Assembly (NCBI GenBank): GCA_024233135.1
Contig: JACKPZ010000022.1
Coordinates: 1-64,000, forward strand
DNA length: 64,000 nucleotides
Source: Akkermansiaceae bacterium
Lineage (GTDB): Bacteria > Verrucomicrobiota > Verrucomicrobiia > Verrucomicrobiales > Akkermansiaceae
Direction: 5' to 3'
The notes under the pieces were generated by a model. It worked only from the letters and a program-made list of their open reading frames with translations. It ran no database searches and was not told the origin of the DNA. Positions 1 through 8,419 of the stretch are shown here, one piece after another. Both the position numbers and the translations under genes were made by a program. Each line of letters opens with the position of its first letter. Within the stretch, counting starts at the first letter, position 1.

Positions 1-95
1 GGAAGCGAAGCGCCACACCGCTTTCCAGTGAGCGGGTCGACCCGCCACAAAGCGCCGTCGCGGCCGGCGCACTCCGACACGGTCGCTTCAGCCAT
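1..95 (-). repeat. Partial copy of a dispersed intergenic repeat
   Basis: Read on the minus strand this stretch contains the same blocks as the tandem units at 49729-50088: gtgtcggagtgcgccgg, then cgacggcgctttg, then ggaaagcggtgtggcgc followed by tcgcttcc. The middle spacer differs and includes a small gggtcgaccc palindrome. The copy is cut by the window edge. It lies just past the 3' end of ilvA and reads in the same direction as ilvA. No reading frame in it looks coding. It is probably a structured intergenic repeat of the REP/MITE kind. Confidence 0.7.
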
Positions 96-107
96 CGGCT
101 TCCCCGC

Positions 108-1652
108 TCACAGCCCCGCCAGCCGCGCCGTTTCCTCTGCGGAAACGGGCTCGCACAAGCGGTATCCCTCGCCATGCCCGGGGATCGTCATCAGCAACGC
201 GTCGCGCTCGAAGGGCGAGGGGAAATCGAGCCCGATCAAGGCCCGGCCGATCCGCTCGCCGGACTGCCGGTAGTTGAAATAACAAATGTTCGCGTTGCCC
301 TGGATGCGTTGCGAAAGGAAGTCGTGCAGCGCGCCGGGCCGTTCGTAGAAATCGAGCCGCAGGAACGCCGGGTTTTCCAACAGGTCGCCGCGCAGCGGGA
401 TCGCGCGGAAGGTGATGTCCACGGCCCCCGTGAGGTCCTCCCACTCGAAGCCTCGGGCATCGAGTTTCTCCGAAACGGCGGACAGCGTTTCATGCTCCGC
501 GGCGGTGATGGTGAAGGCGGGCCAGGCGGCTTCGCCGTCGGTCTTGCCGTATTGGAAATCGGCGATGTTCACGCCGGCGAAACACGAGTCGAGCAGCTCG
601 AGCATCGCGCCCGGCCGCTCGGGAATGCGCACACGAAGCGTGCGGCTCATCTGGTTGGCGGCTCCTACGGATTCGGCGACCAATCCGAGTTGGAGAAAGT
701 CGATGTTCGCGCCGCAAAGCACGACGAGGACCTTCTTTCCTGCCAATCGCTCGCGGTTGCGGAGCGCGGCGGCGAGGCCCATCGCGCCGGATGGTTCGGA
801 AATGCAGCGCAGGCCTTCCCACAGGACGCGCATCGCGTGGCTCACCTCGCTGTTGGTCACCGTCTCAATCGTGTCGAGCGTTCCGTTGCAGATCTGATAG
901 GGAAGATCGCCCGCCTTCCGCACCGCCGTGCCGTCGCAAAAGATATCGACCTGATCGAGCGCGACCGGTTTTCCCGCTTCGATGGCGGCTTTCATCGACG
1001 CCTGTGCCACGCCTTCCACACCGGTGATGCGGATGTCCGGCCAGTAGGTCTTGAGCCATGTGGAAACACCCGCCGCGAGTCCCCCTCCGCCGATCTGGAG
1101 GAACGCCTCGTCGAATGGCCCCTCGCCGGAGAGCACCACCTCGTCCGCCAGCGTGCCCTGGCCGGCCATCACCTGCACGTCGTCGTAGGCGTGTACATAC
1201 ACCGCGCCGGACTCGCGCTCGAATTCCCGCGCCGCCTGCACCGCCTCGTCATAGCTGTCCCCCGCCAGGTGGATCTCCGCAAACTCGCCGCCATGGTGGC
1301 GGACCGCGGCTTGTTTCACCTGCGGTGTGGAGCGCGGCATGAATATCCTCGCGCGGATGCCGAGTGTGCGGGCGGCGAGCGCCACGCCCTGCGCATGGTT
1401 GCCCGCGGAGGCGGTGACGACGCCTCGTTTCCCCTCGCCGATGCTCAGGACCGACATCCGGTTGCATGCACCGCGCCACTTGTAGGACTTCACCGCGGAG
1501 AGGTCCTCGCGTTTCACCCAGATTTCCGGGCCGCCGCCGGGCAGCACAAGGCGTTCCAGCGGCGTCGGCTTGCCGAAGCGGTAGACCCGCTCGCGTGCAA
1601 ACAAGATTTCCTGCCGCAGCCGGCGGTCGAGTGGCAGCTCCTCGGTTTCCAT
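108..1652 (-). CDS. ilvA: Threonine ammonia-lyase, biosynthetic type
   Basis: PLP enzyme that deaminates threonine to 2-oxobutanoate, the first step to isoleucine, in the cytoplasm. The PLP lysine lies in SYKWRGA (Lys58 from the ATG at 1652); most homologues have Phe instead of Tyr there. The glycine-rich phosphate loop is IGGGGLAAG. Two regulatory ACT-like modules follow the catalytic core (RVRIPERPGAMLELL and LDFYERPGALHDFL), which marks the long allosteric form of about 514 residues rather than the short catabolic one. An in-frame ATG at 1679 would add nine residues; the 1652 start is preferred because family alignment begins there. The gene stands alone, with a terminator-like hairpin upstream and a repeat element downstream. 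Confidence 0.95.
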   Translation of the reverse strand: METEELPLDRRLRQEILFARERVYRFGKPTPLERLVLPGGGPEIWVKREDLSAVKSYKWRGACNRMSVLSIGEGKRGVVTASAGNHAQGVALAARTLGIRARIFMPRSTPQVKQAAVRHHGGEFAEIHLAGDSYDEAVQAAREFERESGAVYVHAYDDVQVMAGQGTLADEVVLSGEGPFDEAFLQIGGGGLAAGVSTWLKTYWPDIRITGVEGVAQASMKAAIEAGKPVALDQVDIFCDGTAVRKAGDLPYQICNGTLDTIETVTNSEVSHAMRVLWEGLRCISEPSGAMGLAAALRNRERLAGKKVLVVLCGANIDFLQLGLVAESVGAANQMSRTLRVRIPERPGAMLELLDSCFAGVNIADFQYGKTDGEAAWPAFTITAAEHETLSAVSEKLDARGFEWEDLTGAVDITFRAIPLRGDLLENPAFLRLDFYERPGALHDFLSQRIQGNANICYFNYRQSGERIGRALIGLDFPSPFERDALLMTIPGHGEGYRLCEPVSAEETARLAGL

Positions 1653-1692
1653 GCCCGCAGTGTGACGATCGGTCCGCACGATGCAAGCCGCC

Positions 1693-1732
1693 CGGAAATG
1701 AAGAAGCCGCCACCGGTAAACCGGCGGCGGCT
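1693..1732 (-). terminator. Hairpin terminator after the glycosyltransferase operon
   Basis: Positions 1705-1716 pair with 1721-1732 in a 12-bp stem with one mismatch and a TAAA loop. Read on the minus strand the stem is followed by tcttcatttcc, which is moderately T-rich. It lies between the stop of the glycosyltransferase-HAD gene and the start of ilvA, so it probably separates the two transcripts. The rest of 1733-1895 holds a second GC hairpin near 1743-1772 and no gene. Confidence 0.5.
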
Positions 1733-1895
1733 GATGTCATCCCCGGGGACTCCCCCCGGAACCCCGGGAATGAACGATGCATGAACGTAACCGCGGAAAG
1801 TCCCGCGCGCATCGCATTCTTGGCGATCTCTTATGCGTATCTTATCGCGCCGCGGAGGGGGAAACGCGATGCGCCGTATTCTAACGCCTTTTCGG

Positions 1896-4067
1896 TCAGT
1901 CGGTAGCCGGGTTGCTGACGCTTGTTTCCAACCACGAACGGATTTCGAAGTCGGGAAACCCGAAGCCCGGCCGGAACGACGCCGGGTGACCCGTGAAGAG
2001 CGCGGTCGCGAATCCCGCGGCCCTCGCGGGAGCGATGTCCTGAAGCGGGTCGTTGCCGATGAAGAGCGTGTTCTCAGGCGGGACTCCGGCTTGATCGAGC
2101 CGCCGGGCCAGAAGCGCGAAAAGCTCCGGCGCCGGCTTCGCGATCCGGTGTTGATAGGAAAGAATGCTCAGGTTCGGCGCCAGCACCCCCGCATGCCGCC
2201 CCATCGAAGTCAGGGTGTTGCACTGGGCGTTCGACAGCACGCCGATGGGGGTCCCGAGTTCCGCGAGACGCTCGAGTGTCTCCCGAGCGCCATCGATCCA
2301 TGTGGCCGGATGCCACTCGCGCTCGATCGCCGTGACGAGCGGAGCGAGGTCGCTGCGGCGATCGATGCCGAGCACGTCCGCCCAGAGTTCCCGCAGATCG
2401 ACTTCGGGGTGGGGATGCTCCGATGTTTCGTGCGCGTGCCGGACGCGCCGCCAGATCTCGTCGGTCGGATGTCGCGGCGCATCGTATCCGAACGAACGGA
2501 TTACCCCGGCGACCTTTACATCCATCGCGGGATCGGGATTCACGCCGCCCGCCGGCGCATCGAGCAAGGTGCCGTAGATGTCGAAAACGACGGCGCCGAA
2601 TTCCTCGAGCCGCGGGGCAGGGCGCGTGCCCACGTCACGTGCCTTGAGAAAATGAAACGCGGCGGGCGCGAGATGGGCGGACAGGATGGATGTCCGATCC
2701 GCATGGGAGACAACCGATCGCTCCGTGCTCGCCAGTTTCTGATAGATCGCGATGCATTCGTTCGCGACAGCTTCCGGGGACCAGGCGGCGGGATCGAAGT
2801 TTGGAATGAGTGGCTCAAGGATCGCGTCCGCCAACCAGTCCGCGGCGCTGGTGATGCCTTGTTCGCAAATGACCCGCACCTCGCCTGCGAGGTCGTCACG
2901 GACAATGCGTCGCAGCACCTCTTGCTGGGCTTCTTCCGGCAGATTGCCGAAATCCAGACGGCCGCCGGACTCCATCGCCTCGAACGCCACGTCCACATCG
3001 CTCCCGGATGTCCGCAGCCCCCAGTCCCGGCGGGTTTCCTCCAGTGACGCCCGCAGCATCGCGCGCAGGCTCCCGCGGTCCAGCAGGTCCGAAGGAACGA
3101 GAATCTTCTGATAGAGATGCCGGTGCTCGATCCCCGCATTCCGCAGGTCATCGGCGATGTCTGGAAGGGAACGCCCGATGAGGGGCTTTGCGGCGGCGGG
3201 CGCTTCGACAAAGACGCGCCCGAAGCCCTCCGCGATCGATGTGGTGACCAGATGGCTGGCATGTGCGAGCCACGAGTCGAAACCCGGATCCGCGCCGGGT
3301 GCCGGAGCGCGGCGGTTCACGACGTCGAAGGAAACGGGAAGTCCGAACTCGACCGCGGCCCGGTGCCAGAAATCATGACGGGCGAGCCAGCGTCCGTTGG
3401 CGGGCGCGCGGGTGATCGCGAAACGCGCATTGTCCGGCGCCAGCGCGGCGAGCAGCAGGATTTCGCCGAGGTTCTTGCGGCGGATCCCACGGACGGGCGC
3501 GAGAAGCAGCGGTGGGCCCGAAACCGATGACCGGGGGACTACCGTGACCGGGGTGCGCAGCAGCCAGGCGTTTTCAGCGGGAACACCGGCGGCCGTGAAG
3601 TCCCGCAGGTCGCGGCGGTTGAGAAACGCGTAGCCGATGCCGGGGCCGATCGGATAGAGTCCTCCGATGTCGCGGAGCGCCGCCGCGTTTTCCGGTCGGC
3701 CGTCTTCCGCGAGGTCGTGAATGTGGAGCAGCATTCGTTCGCCCCGCTGCGCGAGGGCGGGCACCAGCGCCGCGTAGTCCGCGCTTTTCCCCAGCGAGTG
3801 GTTGTGGAAATGCCACAGATCCGGAGGCCCTCCGAGGGCATCCCGCGCGGCGGCGCTCACTCGTTCTAACAAACCACCCTCGCCAGCTCCGCCGTATCCA
3901 AGTCCCGCAACCTTGCAGAGAGGGATTCCGGGCGCCGCGTCCGCGACGGGATCGTCCACGAGGACCACGTGCCGCAAGCCCGTCGCGGAGAGTCCGCGTG
4001 AGATGCCGGCGATCACCTCGCTCACTCCACCCGCGCCGAGGTGGTGGTGGACGATGGCGATCTTCAT
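1896..4067 (-). CDS. Glycosyltransferase fused to a HAD-family hydrolase
   Basis: A 723-residue two-part protein. Residues 1 to about 400 look like a GT-B glycosyltransferase: the N-terminus KIAIVHHHLGAGGVSEVI is a typical donor-fold start, and EGFGRVFVE fits the E-x7-E motif of retaining GT4-type enzymes. From about residue 490 a HAD domain begins with FDIYGTLLD (nucleophile Asp motif), followed by GVLSNAQ and FIGNDPLQDIAPARAAG, the later HAD motifs. I infer a bifunctional enzyme that transfers a sugar to a phosphorylated acceptor and then removes the phosphate, as known for some fused compatible-solute or sucrose-type synthases. The substrate cannot be read from the sequence. The ATG at 4067 overlaps the stop of the upstream acetyltransferase by four bases; longer in-frame starts would run through that gene. 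Confidence 0.8.
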   Translation of the reverse strand: MKIAIVHHHLGAGGVSEVIAGISRGLSATGLRHVVLVDDPVADAAPGIPLCKVAGLGYGGAGEGGLLERVSAAARDALGGPPDLWHFHNHSLGKSADYAALVPALAQRGERMLLHIHDLAEDGRPENAAALRDIGGLYPIGPGIGYAFLNRRDLRDFTAAGVPAENAWLLRTPVTVVPRSSVSGPPLLLAPVRGIRRKNLGEILLLAALAPDNARFAITRAPANGRWLARHDFWHRAAVEFGLPVSFDVVNRRAPAPGADPGFDSWLAHASHLVTTSIAEGFGRVFVEAPAAAKPLIGRSLPDIADDLRNAGIEHRHLYQKILVPSDLLDRGSLRAMLRASLEETRRDWGLRTSGSDVDVAFEAMESGGRLDFGNLPEEAQQEVLRRIVRDDLAGEVRVICEQGITSAADWLADAILEPLIPNFDPAAWSPEAVANECIAIYQKLASTERSVVSHADRTSILSAHLAPAAFHFLKARDVGTRPAPRLEEFGAVVFDIYGTLLDAPAGGVNPDPAMDVKVAGVIRSFGYDAPRHPTDEIWRRVRHAHETSEHPHPEVDLRELWADVLGIDRRSDLAPLVTAIEREWHPATWIDGARETLERLAELGTPIGVLSNAQCNTLTSMGRHAGVLAPNLSILSYQHRIAKPAPELFALLARRLDQAGVPPENTLFIGNDPLQDIAPARAAGFATALFTGHPASFRPGFGFPDFEIRSWLETSVSNPATD

Positions 4068-4522
4068 GACGCTCCGCCGCCCTTCCAATCGCCAAGCGGC
4101 TTGACGAAATGGAAGCCCCAGATCTCGAAGCCGAGCCGGTGATAGAGCCGGTGCGACGCGTGGTTGGACACGTAGCTGTCCAGCGTGACGAGCCGGCACC
4201 CGCGCTCGCGCGCGATGCCGACGAGGTGCTCGACCAGCGCGGTGCCGACGCCGCCGGAGCGGGACTCCGGATCGACGACGATGTTGTCGATTTCCAGATA
4301 GAGTCCGCACCAGATCTTGGTGGCCAGCCATGCGCCCGCGACGCCGGTGAGTTTCCCGCCGACGAATGCGCCCACCAGTTCGTAGTGCGTGTGGTCGCGG
4401 AGCACCGCCTCCAGCCGTTCCCGGACGACGGACTCCGGCGTTTCATGGTTCATCACGGCGAGCAGGCGCGTCGCGTCGTCGAGGTCGGATGGCGACAGCG
4501 GTCGGATGTCGGGTGTTTCCAT
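4064..4522 (-). CDS. GNAT-family N-acetyltransferase
   Basis: A 152-residue single-domain acetyltransferase. The acetyl-CoA loop is VDPESRSGGVGTAL, followed by the helix LVEHLVGIARERGC and the C-terminal SNHASHRLYHRLGF, the usual GNAT end. The start METPDIRPLSPSDL at 4522 matches the normal beginning of the fold; an upstream ATG at 4612 would add 30 residues that look like translated leader. Its stop overlaps the glycosyltransferase start as ATGA, so the two are probably translated together. The acceptor is unknown; an amine on the product of the neighbouring glycosyltransferase is possible but unproven. Confidence 0.85.
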   Translation of the reverse strand: METPDIRPLSPSDLDDATRLLAVMNHETPESVVRERLEAVLRDHTHYELVGAFVGGKLTGVAGAWLATKIWCGLYLEIDNIVVDPESRSGGVGTALVEHLVGIARERGCRLVTLDSYVSNHASHRLYHRLGFEIWGFHFVKPLGDWKGGGAS

Positions 4523-4617
4523 GGATGCCGGTGGAAACTGGGCCATCGCGTGGAAAACCGCAACCGGGATTCTCACGAAGGCTGGCCACCCTCCAAAGGC
4601 TGGTGTAGGCATCCGGC

Positions 4618-5427
4618 ATGAAGCATCGGAGGAACTACCGCTGCGCCCTGATCACCGGCGCATCATCGGGGCTGGGCGAGGAACTGGCGATCCAGCTCGC
4701 GCACCGTACCGCTCACCTGGTGCTTGTCGCCCGCCGCGAATCCCTGCTGCAGGACCTGGCGGAGCGCCTCCGCGCCGCGTATCCGGAGACGGCCGTCTCG
4801 GTGTTCGCGATGGACCTCACGCGGCCGGAGGAAAGGAAGCGGCTTGTCGAAATGCTCGCAGCCGACGGACTCTCGCCGGACCTGCTCGTCAACAACGCGG
4901 GCATGGGCGACTATGGCGAATTCGCCAGCGCCGAGTGGACAAAACTCGAAGCCACGCTGCGCATCAACATCGAGGCGCTCACCCACCTCACGCACTTGCT
5001 GGTTCCGGGCATGATCCGCGGCGGCGGAGGCGCGGTGATGAACATCTCGTCGCTCGCCAGCATCCTGCCGATCCCGGATTTCGCCGTGTACGCCGCCACC
5101 AAGGCTTACGTGACGAGTTTCTCCGAGGCCCTGCGCATCGAGTTGCGCGACCACGGCATCCGCGTCCTCGCCGTGTGCCCGGGACCGGTCCACACCGAGT
5201 TCGGAAACGTCGCGCGGCGTGGAGACTCCGGTCCCGGCATGCCCGCCCGCGAGTTTTTCTACGAGCCGAAGGAAACGGTGGTCTACGACGCGATCGACGC
5301 GCTGGATCGCGACCGCGCGCGGGTCTATCCGGGCCTCAAGATCGCGCTCGCCGCCTGTGTGATCTCCGCATTGCCACTCGTCCTGCTGCGTGCCGCCCTC
5401 TCGAACCGGCCGCGCCGCAACGGGTGA
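4618..5427 (+). CDS. Short-chain dehydrogenase/reductase
   Basis: A 269-residue classical SDR oxidoreductase. The nucleotide-binding motif TGASSGLGEELA is near the N-terminus, NNAG lies at about residue 90, a serine in ISSLAS and the catalytic YAATK are near residues 145-165. A hydrophobic C-terminal segment (LAACVISALPLVLLRAAL) could be membrane-associated. SDRs of this DltE/YqjQ-like type act on many alcohols and ketones, so the substrate cannot be given. It is divergent from the GNAT gene and converges on the TRAP genes with only six bases between stops. Confidence 0.9.
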   Translation: MKHRRNYRCALITGASSGLGEELAIQLAHRTAHLVLVARRESLLQDLAERLRAAYPETAVSVFAMDLTRPEERKRLVEMLAADGLSPDLLVNNAGMGDYGEFASAEWTKLEATLRINIEALTHLTHLLVPGMIRGGGGAVMNISSLASILPIPDFAVYAATKAYVTSFSEALRIELRDHGIRVLAVCPGPVHTEFGNVARRGDSGPGMPAREFFYEPKETVVYDAIDALDRDRARVYPGLKIALAACVISALPLVLLRAALSNRPRRNG

Positions 5428-5433
5428 ACGCCC

Positions 5434-6771
5434 TCACTCCATCGCGTCCAGCAGCTTCGGCAGCCACAACGACAGCGCGGGGATGTAGGTGATCAGGATC
5501 AAGGCCACGAACATCGCGATGAAGAACGGGATCATCGCCACGGAGACCGTCGCGATTTTCGATTTCCCGACGCTGCAACCGAGGAACAAGCAGGTGCCGA
5601 CCGGCGGCGTGCAAAGTCCGATGCAGAGGTTGGCGATGAGCACGATGCCGAAGTGAACGGGATCCATGCCGATACCCACCGCCACCGGCAGGAAGATCGG
5701 AGTGAACACGAGCACCGCCGGCGTCATGTCCATGAAGGTGCCCACCATCAGCAGGATGATGTTGATGGTGAGGAGGATGACGAGCGGGTTGGTCGACATG
5801 CCGAGCAGCGCCTCGCTCACCGCCTGAGGGATTTGTTCCTCCGTCAGCAGCCGGCTCATCGCCTGGCTCACCGCCACTAACAACAGAACGATGCCGGTGG
5901 TGCGCGCGGACCCGATCGCCAGCCTCGGCAGCGCGCGGAGCGGGACTTCACGATAACAAACGACCGCCAGCAGGAAGGCCCACAGCACGGCGACGGCGGA
6001 AGCTTCCGTTGGGGTGAAATATCCTTTCAGGATGCCGCCTAGCACGAAAACCACGAGTGCCAAGCTGGGCACGGCGCGCCAGGTGGTTGTCACCCAGTGC
6101 CAAATCGCCTGCCAAATGGTGAGTCGGGGCGTGTCGGAGATTCCTGCTTCGACAGTCGCTTTGCCGTAGCCCTTGCGCATGCTTACCGCCACGCTCACGC
6201 CCATCAGCAGAAGTCCGACGACAATTCCGGGGATCACTCCGGCGAGGAACAGGGCGCCGATCGAGACGTTCGAAGCCACGACCGCATAGACGATCATCAC
6301 GTTGGACGGCGGGATGAGCAGCCCGGTCGTCGCCGCCGTGGCGGTGAGGGCGATGTTGAAATCCTTGCCATAGCCCTTGCGGTTCATCTCCGGGATGAGC
6401 GTGCCGCCGACGGAGGAAACCGCCGCCGCCGCCGAGCCTGAGATTGCTCCGAACAACATGCAGGTGAGGGTGTTGACCAGCGAAAGCCCGCCGCGGAAGC
6501 GGCCGAGGAACACGGCGGCGAAGTCGATGAGCCGCCGCGCCAGTCCGCCGGCGCCCATCAGGTCGCCCGCGAGGATGAAGAACGGGATGGCGAGCAGTGC
6601 GAAGCTGTCGAGCCCGTTGCCGAGGTCGCGGGCGATCGAGACGATCACGTCTTCGTAGCCGAAGGTCCACGCCGCGAGCAGGGTGGCGATGCCGATGACG
6701 AAAGCCACCGGCGTGTCGAGAAAGAGCAGCGCGGCGAACACCGCGATGAGCACACCGAGTCCCTGGCTCAT
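5434..6771 (-). CDS. dctM: TRAP transporter large permease subunit
   Basis: A 445-residue polytopic membrane protein with about a dozen hydrophobic segments. AGDLMGAGGLARRL, GAISGSAAAAVSSVG and IPPSNVMIVYAVV are hallmark stretches of the DctM family. It forms the ion-coupled channel of a TRAP transporter that imports organic acids with a sodium gradient. Its ATG overlaps the dctQ stop by four bases, so the two are co-translated. The gene ends the dctP-dctQ-dctM operon. Confidence 0.96.
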   Translation of the reverse strand: MSQGLGVLIAVFAALLFLDTPVAFVIGIATLLAAWTFGYEDVIVSIARDLGNGLDSFALLAIPFFILAGDLMGAGGLARRLIDFAAVFLGRFRGGLSLVNTLTCMLFGAISGSAAAAVSSVGGTLIPEMNRKGYGKDFNIALTATAATTGLLIPPSNVMIVYAVVASNVSIGALFLAGVIPGIVVGLLLMGVSVAVSMRKGYGKATVEAGISDTPRLTIWQAIWHWVTTTWRAVPSLALVVFVLGGILKGYFTPTEASAVAVLWAFLLAVVCYREVPLRALPRLAIGSARTTGIVLLLVAVSQAMSRLLTEEQIPQAVSEALLGMSTNPLVILLTINIILLMVGTFMDMTPAVLVFTPIFLPVAVGIGMDPVHFGIVLIANLCIGLCTPPVGTCLFLGCSVGKSKIATVSVAMIPFFIAMFVALILITYIPALSLWLPKLLDAME

Positions 6772-7271
6772 GATCCGGCCTCCTCGCTATCGGTTGGTTC
6801 CATCGGCTTGCCGGTGATCATGTTCCATAGGTTTCCCAGCGCGAAAACCGAGATCAGATACCCGCAGGTGGGAACCGCCAGATAGATCCACGCCTTCTGG
6901 ATCTGCAGGGCGGGCAGCATCTGGCCGGACTGGAACCGCTCGATGACCAGCATCGTCCCGCCGATGCCCATCACCAGCAGCGAGAAACCCAGCACCATCG
7001 CGTGGGTGAAGATCTTCGCACCGCGGCGCGAGGATGGATCGAAATTCGAGACCAGCAGGTCGACGCCGAGATGTTTGTCATCGAGATAGGCGAGGGCGCC
7101 GCCGAGGAAGGCGACCCAGATGAGCAGGAAACGCGCGAGCTCCTCGGTCCAGCGGATCTGGTCGCCAAGGATCTTGCGGGAGAAAACGCCGAGCAGGACG
7201 TCGACGACCAGCACCACGAAGGCGATGATCGACATCCATCCGAGGACGGCGGCGGTGGATTTTTTCAACAT
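6768..7271 (-). CDS. dctQ: TRAP transporter small permease subunit
   Basis: A 167-residue membrane protein with four predicted helices, the normal DctQ size. The sequence RWTEELARFLLIWVAFLG after the second helix is the family signature. It partners DctM in the inner membrane. It lies 15 bases after dctP and overlaps dctM by four bases, in the standard order binding protein, small, large subunit. Confidence 0.95.
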   Translation of the reverse strand: MLKKSTAAVLGWMSIIAFVVLVVDVLLGVFSRKILGDQIRWTEELARFLLIWVAFLGGALAYLDDKHLGVDLLVSNFDPSSRRGAKIFTHAMVLGFSLLVMGIGGTMLVIERFQSGQMLPALQIQKAWIYLAVPTCGYLISVFALGNLWNMITGKPMEPTDSEEAGS

Positions 7272-7286
7272 GGCGGGGCAGGGAGT

Positions 7287-8312
7287 TCAGCGGATCGCGC
7301 GGATCTTCTCGACCAGCGGCGCGATGGTAGCGTCGGAGTATTTCCGGAGCACCGGCTCGGTGGCCTTGCGGAACGGTTCGGGATCGGGCTCGATGATTTC
7401 GACGCCGGCGGCCTTCAGTTCGTCGAGCGACTTTTGGGTTTCCGTGATCCACAACTCGTGCTGGAACTCGCTGGCTTCGTCGATGGCCTCCTTGAGCCAC
7501 CCCTGCTCTTCGCTGGAAAGAGTCTTCCAGACTTTCTCGCTGATGACGATGACGTCAGGGATGCGGGTGTGGTGGTCGAGCGTGTAGTATTTGCAGATCT
7601 CGTAGTGGCGGCTTGAGTGGAAGCTTGGCGGATTGTTTTCCGCTCCGTCCACGGTGCCCTGCTTGAGGGCGGTGTAGAGCTCACCGAAGGAGATCGGAGT
7701 GGGCGAACCGCCGACGGCCTGGACGAGGTCCATCGCGACGGGATCGTTCATCACCCGGATTTTCATGCCCTTGAGGTCCGCCGGGCTGCGAACCGGCTTG
7801 GTGGTGTAGAAACTCCGGCTACCGGAATCGAAATATCCGAGTCCCTTGATGCCGCTCGAACTTCCGTCGCCGCGGGTTCCCACGAGGTCGAGAAGTTCCT
7901 CTCCTTCCGGTCCACGCAGCACCTTCCAGAAGTGGTCCGCGTCGCGGAACAGGTAGGGCAGGGCGAAGACCTGATAGGCGGGAACGAAGTTGCCGATGGG
8001 CGCGGCGCTGGTCTTGGTGATGTCGAGCGTGCCCGCCTGCACCTTCTCCAGGCACTGGACTTCGGTGCCGAGTTGTTCGTTCGGGAAAATGTCCGCTTTG
8101 AGGCGGCCTCCGGATTTCTCCGCGATGGCCTGCTTGAGTTTTTCCAAACCGAGGTGGACCGGGTGGTTGGTCGGCAGGGCGTGGGCGATCTTGAGCGTGC
8201 GCGCGCCATCGTCCGAGGGGCCGGTGTGGGCCCCCAGCCAGGCGAACCAGCCGCCCGCGGCGACCACGCCGATGAGGATGCAGAGGATGAGATTCGATGT
8301 GGGTTTTGTCAC
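7287..8312 (-). CDS. dctP: TRAP transporter substrate-binding protein
   Basis: Periplasmic solute receptor of the TRAP system, 341 residues. An N-terminal membrane or signal segment (LILCILIGVVAAGGWFAWL) is followed by the DctP fold: KIAHALPTNHPVHLGLEKL, LKGMKIRVMNDP with the arginine that usually binds the ligand carboxylate, and FGELYTALKQGTVDGAENN. The start is a GTG at 8312; upstream in-frame ATGs would give an implausible Arg/Pro-rich extension running antisense into gltX. The ligand is probably a carboxylate such as a sugar acid or dicarboxylate, but cannot be fixed from sequence. Confidence 0.92.
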   Translation of the reverse strand: MTKPTSNLILCILIGVVAAGGWFAWLGAHTGPSDDGARTLKIAHALPTNHPVHLGLEKLKQAIAEKSGGRLKADIFPNEQLGTEVQCLEKVQAGTLDITKTSAAPIGNFVPAYQVFALPYLFRDADHFWKVLRGPEGEELLDLVGTRGDGSSSGIKGLGYFDSGSRSFYTTKPVRSPADLKGMKIRVMNDPVAMDLVQAVGGSPTPISFGELYTALKQGTVDGAENNPPSFHSSRHYEICKYYTLDHHTRIPDVIVISEKVWKTLSSEEQGWLKEAIDEASEFQHELWITETQKSLDELKAAGVEIIEPDPEPFRKATEPVLRKYSDATIAPLVEKIRAIR

Positions 8313-8419
8313 CGGCCCGGAGTCTGGAGACGAGGGCGCGCGTTGCAAGCTTCCAAATGGAGGATGCCATCGCCTGATTGGGGGTGGACGCCGCGGGCTC
8401 CGCCGCCTACACCACGCGC

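Noticed and set aside
174..3047. Open frames opposite ilvA and the glycosyltransferase gene
   Set aside because: They have Arg/Gly/Ala/Pro-rich composition without motifs, while the minus strand encodes clear enzymes in full.
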